The translations under genes were made by a program, and so were the position numbers. This document shows, in pieces, positions 1-7,955 of a stretch of DNA of 34,024 bases (the stretch's first letter is position 1; the number at the start of each line of letters is the position of its first letter). Origin of the DNA: CALMEC01 sp964440285 (GTDB taxonomy: Bacteria > Actinomycetota > Thermoleophilia > Miltoncostaeales > Miltoncostaeaceae). Where the stretch lies: contig CAYTRV010000002.1 of NCBI GenBank assembly GCA_964440285.1, forward strand, positions 1-34,024, read 5' to 3'. Under the pieces are notes generated by a model that saw nothing but the letters and a program-made list of their open reading frames with translations, searched no databases and was not told the origin of the DNA.

Positions 1-1229
1 CGGCGCAGGTCGTCGAGCCCGAGATCCCGCACGTCGACGCCGTCCATCACGACGCGTCCGGCGGTGGGGTCGTAGTAGCGCGGGATGAGCTGGGTGAGCG
101 TGGTCTTCCCCGAGCCGGTCGGCCCGATCAGCGCGACGATTCGGCCGGCCGGGACGTCGAGGTCGATTCCCGACAGCACCGGCGTACCGGCGTCGTCGTG
201 GGCGAACTCGACCCCGTCGAACCAGACGTTGCCGCCGCCTCCGGGGAGCGGGAGCGGGTCGGGGCGCTCGGCGAGCTCGGGGTCGGTGTCGAGCACCTCG
301 AAGATCCGCTGGCCGCTCGCCGCCGCCCGCTGCGCGTTCCCCACGAGCGAGCCGATCATCCGCAATGGGAACACCAGCGCCAGCAGGTATTGGTAGTACT
401 GCACGAACTCGCCGAGCGACAGGTGACCGTCGATCGCCCGTATGCCGCCGAAGATCACCACCACCGCGAGGCCGAGGGTCGGCAGGAAGCCCATCAGGGA
501 GAGATAGAACGCCTGCATGCGGTTGGCCTGGATGCTGCGGTCGAACGCCCGTCGGGCGGTCGCGGCGAACCGGCCGCTCTGGCGCTCCTCCTGGCCGAAC
601 GCCTTGATGACGCGAATGCCGACGATGCTCTCCTCGGCCGCCTGGGTGACCTCGCCCACCCGTTGCTGGACGTCGACGAGCAAGGGCTGGGTGCGTTTGC
701 TGGACCGCCACGCAACCGCCACCAACGCGGGCGCCATGAGCAACGCCAGCGCGGTCAGCAGCGGATCGATCGTGAGGAGCAGGGCCGTGTAAAGCACCAG
801 CGCGAACGCGTTCATGAACAGGAAGATCAGGCCGTAGCCCAGGAAGAACCGCACCGTTTGCAGGTCGTTCGTGGCGCGCGACATGAGCTGCCCGACCGGC
901 ATGCGGTCGAAGTAGCCGAACGACAGACGCTGCATGTGCGCGAACATGCGGCCCCGAAGGTCGTACTCCACACCGAGGCTCACCGTGCCGGAAACCCACC
1001 GCCGGACAGCGGCGAACGCCATACGGAGCACACCGACGCCGATGACCGCCGCGACGAGTGGTACCAGCAGATCGCGCCGCCGGTCGCCCAGCGCGTCGTC
1101 GATGATGAGCCGCGTGAGCCATGGGATCGTGGCCGTGCATGCCATCAATCCCGCCGCGGACAGTGCAGTGACGACCACCTGCGCGCGGTATGGTCGGAGG
1201 AATGAGAGTAGGCGAAGAAGCGTCTGCAC
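1..1229 (-). CDS. ABC transporter, fused permease/ATPase (exporter type), 3' end outside window
   Basis: The reverse strand reads from a GTG at 1229 to the left edge (409 codons, no stop). It starts MQTLLRLLSFLRPYRAQ and runs through a six-helix ABC exporter membrane domain of about 300 residues. That domain contains the typical stretch FGYFDRMPVGQLMSRATND, in which the helices contact the ATPase. The nucleotide-binding domain follows, with the Walker A motif GPTGSGKTTL at about 95-125. The signature motif, Walker B and H-loop lie beyond the edge. Proteins of this class work as homo- or heterodimers that export lipids, drugs or peptides; the substrate cannot be told from the sequence. The start is divergent from ftcD with only 11 bases between the two GTG codons, so promoters must overlap. 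A possible -10 (TATCGT, reverse strand, 1245-1250) lies 15 bases upstream. No clear Shine-Dalgarno sequence is visible. Confidence 0.9.
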   Translation of the reverse strand, partial: MQTLLRLLSFLRPYRAQVVVTALSAAGLMACTATIPWLTRLIIDDALGDRRRDLLVPLVAAVIGVGVLRMAFAAVRRWVSGTVSLGVEYDLRGRMFAHMQRLSFGYFDRMPVGQLMSRATNDLQTVRFFLGYGLIFLFMNAFALVLYTALLLTIDPLLTALALLMAPALVAVAWRSSKRTQPLLVDVQQRVGEVTQAAEESIVGIRVIKAFGQEERQSGRFAATARRAFDRSIQANRMQAFYLSLMGFLPTLGLAVVVIFGGIRAIDGHLSLGEFVQYYQYLLALVFPLRMIGSLVGNAQRAAASGQRIFEVLDTDPELAERPDPLPLPGGGGNVWFDGVEFAHDDAGTPVLSGIDLDVPAGRIVALIGPTGSGKTTLTQLIPRYYDPTAGRVVMDGVDVRDLGLDDLR

Positions 1230-1240
1230 GGTGGTGACCG

Positions 1241-2230
1241 GTGAACGATAGCGTGACCGGTCAGACCGGAGCCCAGGTAATGCTCGACCGCGAGGCGCTC
1301 CCGCCTGCCCCCGCGCGGCCCGTCGCGATCGCCGTTCCCAACGTCAGCGAGGGGCGCGACGCGCCCACCGTGGCCGCCCTCGCCGACGCCGCGCGCGTGC
1401 CCGGCGTGCGTCTGCTGGACGTGCATTCCGACCCGGACCACAACCGCAGCGTGCTGACGGTGGCCGGGGACCCGCTCGCGCTTCAGGACGCGATGGTGGC
1501 GCTTGCGGGTGAGGCGATGGAGCGGATCGACCTGCGTCGCCACCGCGGCGCGCACCCGCGGATCGGCGCCCTCGACATCCTCCCGGTCGTCGCGCTCACC
1601 CCCGACGACCTGCCGATGGCGTGCGAGCTCGCCGAGGGCATCGCACAGCGGATCGGCGACGAACTGGCGCTCCCGGTGTTCCGGTACGGCGCGATCGCCA
1701 CGAACCCGGAACGCACCCGTCCGCATGACTTCCGCCGCGGCGGGCTCGAGGCGCTCACCCAGGCCGTCGAGGACGGCCACATCGCGCCCGACGACGGCCC
1801 GCGGCGGATCCACGCGACGGCGGGGGCGGTGATGGTCGGCGCGCGCGAACCGCTCATCGCCTGGAACGTGTCGCTGCCCGGGGCGACGCTCGACCAGGCG
1901 CGCGCGATCGCTGCGCGGGTACGGGAGGCCGGCGGCGGCCCGCCCGGACTGCGTGCGCTCGGGATGTACCTTCCCGACGCCGGCGTCGCCCAGGTGTCGA
2001 TGAACCTGGAGGACTTCCGCCGCACCCCGCCCGCGGTGGCCCTCGCGGCCGTCCGCAGGGAGGCGGAGCGGCTTGGCGTGGAGGTCGGCGAGAGCGAACT
2101 GGTCGGGCTCATCCCGGCGGCCGCGCTACGGGGGCCGAGCCCGAGCGCGCTCCGGCTCGGCCGGTTCCGGCCGGGGCCACTGCTCGAAGCCCAGCTCGCG
2201 TCACTGCGGCGCAACCAGCCGAGGAGGTAA
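1241..2230 (+). CDS. ftcD: Glutamate formiminotransferase
   Basis: Monofunctional formiminotransferase of 329 residues. It transfers the formimino group between formiminoglutamate and tetrahydrofolate, linking histidine breakdown to one-carbon metabolism. The N-terminal domain shows the family pattern VPNVSEGRD (residues 32-40). It also has HRGAHPRIGALD (101-112), where the second histidine (H105) matches the catalytic base of the animal enzyme. No cyclodeaminase domain is fused, unlike the bifunctional animal protein. The GTG at 1241 gives a tail of 13 extra residues; the ATG at 1280 is a reasonable alternative, since family members begin close to the VPNVSEGR strand, and it would leave more room for the divergent promoters. 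No other hut genes are present in the window, so the physiological role is inferred from the family alone. Confidence 0.88.
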   Translation: MNDSVTGQTGAQVMLDREALPPAPARPVAIAVPNVSEGRDAPTVAALADAARVPGVRLLDVHSDPDHNRSVLTVAGDPLALQDAMVALAGEAMERIDLRRHRGAHPRIGALDILPVVALTPDDLPMACELAEGIAQRIGDELALPVFRYGAIATNPERTRPHDFRRGGLEALTQAVEDGHIAPDDGPRRIHATAGAVMVGAREPLIAWNVSLPGATLDQARAIAARVREAGGGPPGLRALGMYLPDAGVAQVSMNLEDFRRTPPAVALAAVRREAERLGVEVGESELVGLIPAAALRGPSPSALRLGRFRPGPLLEAQLASLRRNQPRR

Positions 2231-2234
2231 CGCA

Positions 2235-2573
2235 ATCGCCAGGAATCGTCGTCGCCGGCCGACCGCCGGCCCGCCACCCGTGAAGAACCCGCGCCACGAG
2301 GCGAAGCACGCCGACGGCGGCGCCGGCACGACCACCAAGAAGCTCCCCGCGGGTGCCCCCATGGCGCCGACGTTCCGCAGCGTCGTCCTCCGCTCGCTGA
2401 TGGCCTCGGCGGTCTTCTACCTGTTCCTCTCGCTGAGCGGCGGCTCCTCGGGCGGGAACCTGGTGCTCGTGGCGGTCATGTTCCTGTTCCTGCTGGGCTT
2501 CGGGTACCTGTTCGACCGCTGGTTCTACCGCTGGCGGCTGCGACGCTGGGAACGCAAGCGCGCCGGCGGCTGA
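2235..2573 (+). CDS. Small basic protein with two membrane helices, unknown function; apparent ATC start
   Basis: The reading frame encodes an Arg-rich N-terminus (ARNRRRRPTAG) and a hydrophilic linker. Two hydrophobic segments (around SVVLRSLMASAVFYLFLSL and NLVLVAVMFLFLLGFGYLF) and a basic tail (RWRLRRWERKRAGG) follow. A strong Shine-Dalgarno sequence (GGAGGT, 2223-2228) overlaps the ftcD stop codon and sits six bases before an ATC at 2235, with no ATG, GTG or TTG there. The first conventional start is the GTG at 2280, which has no visible ribosome site and would shorten the protein to 97 residues. The topology suggests both termini are cytoplasmic. I do not recognise the family. It lies 12 bases upstream of hisS and is probably co-transcribed with ftcD. 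Confidence 0.7.
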   Translation: MARNRRRRPTAGPPPVKNPRHEAKHADGGAGTTTKKLPAGAPMAPTFRSVVLRSLMASAVFYLFLSLSGGSSGGNLVLVAVMFLFLLGFGYLFDRWFYRWRLRRWERKRAGG

Positions 2574-2585
2574 GCCAGCGATCGA

Positions 2586-3824
2586 ATGCCACCACGCGGA
2601 ACACGAGACATCCTCCCCCCGGAGGCCCGCCTACGCGGGCGGGTGACGAGCACCGCGCGCGAGGTGTTCGAGGCCTACGGCTACGGGCGCATCCAGACGC
2701 CGACGTTCGAGGAGACCGAGGTGTTCTCCCGGGGCGTCGGGGAGAGCACCGACATCGTGCGCAAGGAGATGTACACGTTCGCCGACGGGAGCGGCCGGTC
2801 GCTGACGCTGCGTCCGGAGGGCACCGCCCCGGTGGTCCGGGCGTTCGTGGAGCACGGAATGCACAAGCTGCAGCTGCCGGTGAAGCTCTGGTACCTCGCG
2901 TCGATGTTCCGCTACGAGGCGCCGCAAGCGGGTCGCTACCGTGAGCACACGCAGATCGGCATCGAGGCGATCGGCAGCGACGACCCGCTCCTCGACGCCG
3001 AGGTCATCTGCGCCCTGGCCGACGTCTACGGCCGGCTCGGCGTGCCGGGAGTCACCCTCAACATCTCCAGCATGGGCGACCCCGACACCCACGCCGGCTA
3101 CCGGCCCAGGCTCATCGCCTACCTCGAGGGGCACGCCGAGCGGCTCACCCCCGAGGAGCGGGAGCGGTTGCGTGACAACCCGCTGCGGCTCTTCGACTCC
3201 AAGGAACCCCGGGTGCGCGAGATCATGGCGGGCGCGCCGACCGTGCTCGACCACCTGAGCCCCGCCGCGCGGGCCCACCACGACCGGGTGCTGGCGGCGC
3301 TCGACGCCCTCGGCATCGCATATGTGGAGGACCCGACGCTGGTGCGTGGCCTCGACTACTACACCAAGACGGTGTTCGAGTTCTCGTGCGACCGGCTCGG
3401 CGCGCAGTCGGGCATCGGAGGCGGCGGCCGCTACGACGGGCTCGTGGAGGAGCTCGGCGGGCCGCCCACCCCGGGAATCGGCTTCGGGAGCGGGGTGGAG
3501 CGCATCACCCTCGCCTTGGAGGCTGCCGATCTCGCCGGCGAGGAGCCCGTCCTCGACTGCTACCTTGCGATCCCCGACGACGACCTTCGCCTCGCGTTGA
3601 TGCCGCTCATCCGGCGGCTGCGGGCGGCGGGAATCCGGTGCGACAGCGACCTGCGCGGTCGCGGCCTCAAGGCGATGCTGCGCCAGGCGGCGAGCCTCGG
3701 GGCGCGCCACACGGCCATCGTCGGGCCCCGCGAACACGCGGCGGGGGTCGCCACCGTGCGCGACATGGCCAGCGGCGACCAGCGTGAAGTCCCACTCGAC
3801 CAGCTCGCGGAGGCGCTTCGATGA
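2586..3824 (+). CDS. hisS: Histidyl-tRNA synthetase
   Basis: Class II aminoacyl-tRNA synthetase of 412 residues, normal for bacterial HisRS. The N-terminus PPRGTRDILPPEA is the classic HisRS opening. Motif 2 is visible around MFRYEAPQAGRYREHTQIG, and the histidine-binding signature RGLDYYTKTVFEF lies near residue 253. Motif 3 is around GIGFGSGVERI, and the C-terminal anticodon-binding domain runs from about residue 320 to the end. It charges tRNA-His in the cytoplasm. The ATG start is favoured by homology; only a weak ribosome site is present. The stop overlaps the aspS start (ATGA at 3821-3824), so the two synthetases are translationally coupled, an order also common in other bacteria. Confidence 0.96.
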   Translation: MPPRGTRDILPPEARLRGRVTSTAREVFEAYGYGRIQTPTFEETEVFSRGVGESTDIVRKEMYTFADGSGRSLTLRPEGTAPVVRAFVEHGMHKLQLPVKLWYLASMFRYEAPQAGRYREHTQIGIEAIGSDDPLLDAEVICALADVYGRLGVPGVTLNISSMGDPDTHAGYRPRLIAYLEGHAERLTPEERERLRDNPLRLFDSKEPRVREIMAGAPTVLDHLSPAARAHHDRVLAALDALGIAYVEDPTLVRGLDYYTKTVFEFSCDRLGAQSGIGGGGRYDGLVEELGGPPTPGIGFGSGVERITLALEAADLAGEEPVLDCYLAIPDDDLRLALMPLIRRLRAAGIRCDSDLRGRGLKAMLRQAASLGARHTAIVGPREHAAGVATVRDMASGDQREVPLDQLAEALR

Positions 3825-5611
3825 TCGGATCCGGCCGGTACAGAACCCACACGTGCGTCGGCGCCGCGGACGCCGGCGGCACGGTGCGGTTGGCCGGATG
3901 GGTCCACCGCCGCCGCGACCACGGCGGGCTCATCTTCGTCGACCTGCGCGACCGGAGCGGCCTCATCCAGCTCGTGTTCGATCCGGAGGTGGCGCCGGAG
4001 GCCCACGCCGCCGCCCACCGGTTCCACAGCGAGGACGTCGTGAGCGTCGACGGCGAGGTCGCGGCCCGGGACCCGAAGAACGTCAACCCGAACATCGCGA
4101 CGGGGGCGGTGGAGCTGCGGGCGGCGGCGGTCGAGGTCCTATCGGCCGCCGATCCGCTGCCGTTCTCCGTGGAGGACGAGTCGCAGGAAGCGAGCGAGGA
4201 GATCCGCCTCGCCTACCGGTACGTCGAGACCCGGCGCCCGCGGCGGCTGCGGGCCCTGGAGCTCCGGGCGCGGATCGCGCGGGTGACCCGGCAGGTGCTC
4301 GACGGCGAGGGCTTCCTCGAGGTCGAGACGCCGATCCTCATCCGCTCCACGCCGGAGGGCGCGCGCGACTTCATCGTCCCGAGCCGTCTGCAGCAGGGCA
4401 AGTGGTACGCGCTGCCGCAGTCGCCGCAGCTGTTCAAGCAGCTGCTCATGGTCGGCGGCTTCGAGCGCTACTACCAGATCGTCCGGTGCTTCCGCGACGA
4501 GGACCTGCGCGCTGACCGCCAGCCGGAGTTCACGCAGGTCGACATCGAGGCGTCGTTCGTCGAGCCCGACGACATCTTCCGTCTGGTGGAGTCGATCCTC
4601 GTCGCCCAGGCCGGCGAGGCGGGGGTGACGCTCGAGGCGCCGTTCCCTCGGCTCACGTTCGCCGACGCGGTGGCAAGGTACGGGACCGACCGCCCCGACA
4701 CCCGGTTCGGCGTCGAGATCGTCGATTGGACGGCGCGGGCGGGCGCATCGGGGCTGGGGATCTTCGCGTCGGCGGTCACCGGCGGCGCGGTCGTGCGGGG
4801 AATCCGCATGCCGGGTGCGGGCGCCGGGCTGTCGCGCAAGGATCTCGACGGGCTCGTCACCGAGGCGCAGGAGCTCGGGGCGAAGGGGCTCGTGTGGGCC
4901 GTGGCGGGGGAGGAGGGCCTGCGGGCGTCGGTGAAGGCGGAGTTCCTCGCCGGGCTGGCGGAGGCGTTCGGCGCCGCCCCGGGCGATCTCATCTGCCTCG
5001 TTGCCGACGCAGAGGAGTCTGCGCTGGCGGTGCTCGGGGCGCTGCGCGTGCGTCTCGCGGAGCGCTACGGCCTGGTGCCCGACGACACATGGGCGCCGCT
5101 GTGGGTCACCGGCTTCCCGCTGGTGGAGTGGAACGCCGAAGAGGAGCGGTGGGACTCTCGCCATCACCCGTTCACCTCCCCGCGTCCCGAGGACATCCCG
5201 CTGCTCGCCACGGATCCCGGCGCGGTCATCGCCCAGGCGTACGACCTCGTCCTGAACGGCCTCGAGGTCGGCGGCGGCAGTATCCGAATCCACGATCGCG
5301 ACGTCCAGCAGGCCGCGTTCGCCGCGATCGGGATGGGGGCGGTGGAGGCCGAGGAGAAGTTCGGGTTCCTTCTGCGGGCGTTGCGGTTGGGCGCCCCGCC
5401 GCACGGCGGAATCGCACTCGGCTTCGACCGGCTCGTGATGCTGCTCCTCGGGGAGCGGTCGATCCGCGACGTGATCGCGTTCCCGAAGACCGCGACGGGT
5501 CAGGACCCGCTCACGGGCGCGCCGTCGGAGGTTGACGAGCGCCAGCTCAGGGAGCTCGCCGTCCGGAACGTCGCGCCAGCTCAGCGGACGGCGCCCTCCA
5601 CCGGCTCCTGA
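3821..5611 (+). CDS. aspS: Aspartyl-tRNA synthetase (possibly non-discriminating Asp/Asn)
   Basis: Class IIb synthetase of 596 residues, full bacterial length. It contains the N-terminal OB-fold anticodon domain (GWVHRRRDHGGLIFVDLRDR). The catalytic domain has the motif 2 region (RYYQIVRCFRDEDLRADRQP), the bacterial GAD insertion (about residues 290-410) and motif 3 (GIALGFDRLVMLL). Residue 34 is His in RRRDHGG, where discriminating enzymes such as that of E. coli have Leu. This His is one mark of AspRS that also charges tRNA-Asn, a route that then requires the amidotransferase GatCAB. I could not place the second specificity residue confidently. It overlaps hisS by four bases, and a hairpin terminator follows. 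Confidence 0.95.
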   Translation: MIGSGRYRTHTCVGAADAGGTVRLAGWVHRRRDHGGLIFVDLRDRSGLIQLVFDPEVAPEAHAAAHRFHSEDVVSVDGEVAARDPKNVNPNIATGAVELRAAAVEVLSAADPLPFSVEDESQEASEEIRLAYRYVETRRPRRLRALELRARIARVTRQVLDGEGFLEVETPILIRSTPEGARDFIVPSRLQQGKWYALPQSPQLFKQLLMVGGFERYYQIVRCFRDEDLRADRQPEFTQVDIEASFVEPDDIFRLVESILVAQAGEAGVTLEAPFPRLTFADAVARYGTDRPDTRFGVEIVDWTARAGASGLGIFASAVTGGAVVRGIRMPGAGAGLSRKDLDGLVTEAQELGAKGLVWAVAGEEGLRASVKAEFLAGLAEAFGAAPGDLICLVADAEESALAVLGALRVRLAERYGLVPDDTWAPLWVTGFPLVEWNAEEERWDSRHHPFTSPRPEDIPLLATDPGAVIAQAYDLVLNGLEVGGGSIRIHDRDVQQAAFAAIGMGAVEAEEKFGFLLRALRLGAPPHGGIALGFDRLVMLLLGERSIRDVIAFPKTATGQDPLTGAPSEVDERQLRELAVRNVAPAQRTAPSTGS

Positions 5612-5631
5612 CGGCGCATTTGCAGGGCGGT

Positions 5632-5657
5632 CCGCGGGAGCGTTTGGCCTCCCGCGG
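5632..5657 (+). terminator. Hairpin terminator after hisS-aspS
   Basis: A perfect nine-base stem CCGCGGGAG / CTCCCGCGG with an eight-base loop begins 21 bases after the aspS stop. There is no U-tract, as is usual in GC-rich actinobacteria. It lies directly upstream of the sigma-28-like promoter of the next gene, so it would separate the two transcription units. Confidence 0.6.
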
Positions 5658-5660
5658 GTG

Positions 5661-5688
5661 TTAAGCCCACGGGACCTGCTGCCGAAGA
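5661..5688 (+). promoter_or_regulatory. Sigma-28/WhiG-like promoter for the thioredoxin-like secreted protein
   Basis: TTAAGCCC-N12-GCCGAAGA. This is the weakest of six sites in the window that resemble the sigma-28 pattern (TAAAGTTT-N11-GCCGATAA in E. coli; TAAA-N15-GCCGATAA for WhiG). The -10 half deviates after GCCGA. The expected transcript would have a leader of roughly 28 bases carrying the GGAGGT ribosome site. The other five sites all lie in the pilus region. Confidence 0.45.
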
Positions 5689-5722
5689 AGCAGTAGGTCA
5701 TCGAACGTGGAGGTGTTCGACA

Positions 5723-6778
5723 GTGTCCCCCACTGACACTGCTCACAACGGAAACATGCGTACCGGGGCCAGGACGGCCCGCGGGCGCGCGGTCGCGACA
5801 CTCGCCGGTCTCGGCGTGCTCGTCGCGGTTCCGCTGACGGTTCAGGCTGCGAACGGCGACGGCCTGACACGCGGTGACCTCGTCACCCCGACCAAGAGCA
5901 CACCCGCCGTCGTCAAGAGCGCGCTGAGAAGCGACGGACCGGTTGTCGTCGCGTTCCTGCTACCCGGAATCACCGAGGACGAGATCGTCCAGAAGCGGCT
6001 CAACACGCTGCAGAAGAACACGAAGTTCCGCGACACGAAGTTCATCGTGTACCGCATCACCGGCAAGACGAAGCTCGGTGACCTTCCCGCCATGTTCTCG
6101 GTGAAGTACACGCCGGCGGTGGTAGTGATCCAGGGCGACGACAAGCTGTCGAACGTGTGGCGTGGCCTCGTCGACGAGGACATCATCGCCCAGTCGCTCA
6201 TCGACGCGCGCGCCGCGGTGCCGCAGCCGATCAAGGTCCCGCCCCGCAAGGGCGGCGTGAGCGGCGACCCGGCGGGGATCGCCCTCGCCCGCCGCGTGAA
6301 CGCCCGGTACGCGAACGTGCCGGGGGTCGCGAGTGACATCAAGGGCGCCCTCGGCGGCGTCTCAGGGGCAAACGGCGTGGCACAGATCCGCCTCGTCGAC
6401 GGGAAGTCCCGCGTCATCTCCGCGAAGCTCACGATCGGCGGGAAGCCGGTCGCAGTCATCCTGAACCGCACCGGTGTCTACACGAAGGTGGCCGGGGCAA
6501 CGTGCTGGACGCGCAACACGAGCCCGAAGGCACTGGCGTCGCTCGGCGACCCTGCGGTCTCGCTGCGGGGCGTGCGGTTCGCGAAGCCGGCGAAGTCGGG
6601 GACGTCGCTGATCCTGAAGGCGACGGATCTCCTCGGCCAGTACGGCGGCGGCGTGACCGAGTACACGATCGACGCCAAGGTGTTCAATCTGGTCTCGCTG
6701 ACGGAGGGCGGCAGCAAGATGACATTCAAGGCGTTGGACAAGGCCCCGGTGATCCCAAGGCCGCGCAGGATCTGTTGA
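5723..6778 (+). CDS. Secreted protein with Cys-less thioredoxin-like N-terminal domain, unknown function
   Basis: 351 residues. A GGAGGT ribosome site eight bases upstream supports the GTG at 5723; an internal ATG at 5756 has no such site. Residues 16-43 form a Sec signal peptide (basic stretch, hydrophobic core ATLAGLGVLVAVPL, probable cleavage after VQA). Residues 55-165 have the look of a thioredoxin fold: a hydrophobic strand PVVVAFLLPG, a following helix, and YTPAVVVIQ with a proline (131) in the position of the cis-proline. There is no CxxC, so a redox role is unlikely. A second domain (about 185-351) is rich in beta-type sequence and holds only two cysteines, C261 and the C-terminal C351. 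Those two could form a disulfide outside the membrane. The gene stands alone between two hairpins, behind a sigma-28-like promoter, which suggests but does not prove a link to the pilus regulon. Confidence 0.8.
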   Translation: MSPTDTAHNGNMRTGARTARGRAVATLAGLGVLVAVPLTVQAANGDGLTRGDLVTPTKSTPAVVKSALRSDGPVVVAFLLPGITEDEIVQKRLNTLQKNTKFRDTKFIVYRITGKTKLGDLPAMFSVKYTPAVVVIQGDDKLSNVWRGLVDEDIIAQSLIDARAAVPQPIKVPPRKGGVSGDPAGIALARRVNARYANVPGVASDIKGALGGVSGANGVAQIRLVDGKSRVISAKLTIGGKPVAVILNRTGVYTKVAGATCWTRNTSPKALASLGDPAVSLRGVRFAKPAKSGTSLILKATDLLGQYGGGVTEYTIDAKVFNLVSLTEGGSKMTFKALDKAPVIPRPRRIC

Positions 6779-6807
6779 GGCTCGTCCGATACGGATGTCG
6801 GACGTCT

Positions 6808-6829
6808 GGGGCTCCCTTCGGGGGGCCCC
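6808..6829 (+). terminator. Hairpin with TTCG tetraloop after the thioredoxin-like gene
   Basis: GGGGCTCCC / GGGGGCCCC with one T-G wobble closes a C(TTCG)G tetraloop, 29 bases after the stop codon. It could stop transcription from the left. The rest of 6830-7053 lies between convergent genes, and I see nothing else in it. Confidence 0.55.
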
Positions 6830-7053
6830 GGCGCGTTCAAGGCCGGGGCGCTTGCGATCGAGCGGGGGAGGGTCTAACGTTCCGGTTGCCCTGTCGTGTG
6901 CGTGTCGGATCAGCGACCTGAGCCAACACGATTGATAACGGGAGGCGGGGTCGAAGCGTCGCCCGGTGCGCCGTTTCGCACGCCACCCACCTGCTAATGC
7001 AGGCCCAGTCACTTGCCCCCCACGGCACGCTGGGGCATGCCCGCGCCTGGTCA

Positions 7054-7614
7054 TCAGGTGTCGTCGATCCACCATTCGGAGAGCGGCCAGATCGGGTCGC
7101 GCATGAATCCAGGTGGGAGCTCGGGCAGGGATGAGCGCCGCGGCCGCCATCGGCGCGTTGTGGGGTTCGGCTCGGTGGTGAGCCACCGAGCCTGGGTGAA
7201 CCACCGTCGCATCGTTCGCACCGATGGAACGGTGGCGGGCAGGTCGTCGTGGCGTCCCCGGAGGTCGCTGATCACGTCGCGGGGCGCGTCGCCGGCTGCG
7301 AATCTGCGTTCGGCTTCGCGGCGCATGAGCGGCCAGGAGTAGGAGCCGGGGAGGGCACGCGGGCTGGGGCGGGCCATGCGGCGCCGGTGGGCGTGCAGGG
7401 CGGCGAGCCTGCGGCTGGTGGCGATGCCGTTCGCGCGCCAGATCGCTTCGAGGCGCGCCGTGAACGTCCGTCCGCAGCGGCGGCGCAGGAACGCCGCGGT
7501 TCGGTGCGGTGGGCAGAGCCAGACGGACACGCCGTGGGTCATGTGGTGCTCGGCCGTTTCGCCGCGCCCCGCGTGCCCGCACAGCGCGCAAACCAGGCGA
7601 TCGTCCAATGTCAT
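7054..7614 (-). CDS. Unknown protein with HNH-like zinc cluster and possible helix-turn-helix
   Basis: 186 residues, very rich in arginine. The ATG at 7614 is preceded on the reverse strand by GGAGG nine bases upstream, which supports a real gene. The N-terminus has CALCG (C9, C12), then HHMTH (H23, H24, H27), then LCPPH (C34, H37). This CxxC-HH-CxxH arrangement resembles the metal-binding frame of short HNH nucleases or of zinc fingers. Residues 118-150 (DAPRDVISDLRGRH...VPSVRTMRRWF) look like a helix-turn-helix. A DNA-binding or nicking role is an inference; I do not recognise the family. It is the only gene in this stretch facing left, isolated by 275 bases on one side and 341 on the other. 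It may be an acquired gene. Confidence 0.65.
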   Translation of the reverse strand: MTLDDRLVCALCGHAGRGETAEHHMTHGVSVWLCPPHRTAAFLRRRCGRTFTARLEAIWRANGIATSRRLAALHAHRRRMARPSPRALPGSYSWPLMRREAERRFAAGDAPRDVISDLRGRHDDLPATVPSVRTMRRWFTQARWLTTEPNPTTRRWRPRRSSLPELPPGFMRDPIWPLSEWWIDDT

Positions 7615-7830
7615 CCTCTTCCGCCTCCTCCGCCGGTCAAGTTCGATTGATCTCCGCGCCCCGGGGGGCCTGGGAACCGGCCCGACGCCCCTTCTGCCGG
7701 CATGTTGAACAGGGACGGTGCAACAGCGCTACACGGACCTGCACCAATCCGTGCACGGCACTACCCCAATGTTCGTGACGAGTGGCCGCCGCGGCACGGC
7801 CAAATGGCTGTTCCGCCTGGTCCGGCTCGC

Positions 7831-7865
7831 GGGGACGCCGGGGGGACGCCGGGGGGACGCCGGGG
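7831..7865. repeat. Three tandem copies of an 11-base unit
   Basis: ACGCCGGGGGG recurs with period 11 starting at 7835, 7846 and 7857; the last copy is shortened. It lies in the 341-base non-coding stretch between the HNH-like gene and mnmA (7615-7955), which otherwise shows only the mnmA -10 box. G-rich runs of this type can form unusual DNA structure or arise by polymerase slippage. Confidence 0.7.
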
Positions 7866-7943
7866 TAAGTTAGGCAGGGCCTCCTCTCGGTGCGGCGGCT
7901 GGGGCGCGGCGCCCGCGCGGGCCGAGGCCCGAATCCCCCGTGG

Positions 7944-7949
7944 TAGCCT
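7944..7949 (+). promoter_or_regulatory. -10 box of mnmA, leaderless transcript expected
   Basis: TAGCCT lies six bases before the GTG start at 7956, so transcription should begin at or next to the start codon. No ribosome site is present, in keeping with a leaderless mRNA. No convincing -35 box is visible. Confidence 0.55.
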
Positions 7950-7955
7950 CGCCAG

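Noticed and set aside
198..1205. 335-codon frame on the plus strand
   Set aside because: It is antisense to the ABC exporter, whose Walker A and membrane helices are unmistakable on the minus strand.
1202..1237. An 11-codon open frame behind GGAGG upstream of ftcD, as a leader peptide
   Set aside because: The ribosome site is only one base from the ATG, too close for initiation, and the frame lies inside the divergent promoter and the start of the exporter gene.
4139..5746. 535-codon frame on the minus strand opposite aspS
   Set aside because: Low-complexity Arg/Glu/Asp-rich shadow of a complete AspRS gene.
6830..7053. Possible tRNA or small RNA in the gap before the HNH-like gene
   Set aside because: I found no cloverleaf arms, no T-loop consensus and no promoter-terminator pair between these convergent genes.
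6362..7591. 409-codon frame on the minus strand
   Set aside because: It crosses the end of the secreted protein gene, a hairpin and the HNH-like gene in another frame. The 7054-7614 frame has a ribosome site and an ordered motif, this one has neither.
7831..7865. Tandem repeats as a CRISPR array or origin
   Set aside because: The units are 11 bases long, contiguous and without spacers, and there are no cas genes or DnaA-box clusters nearby.
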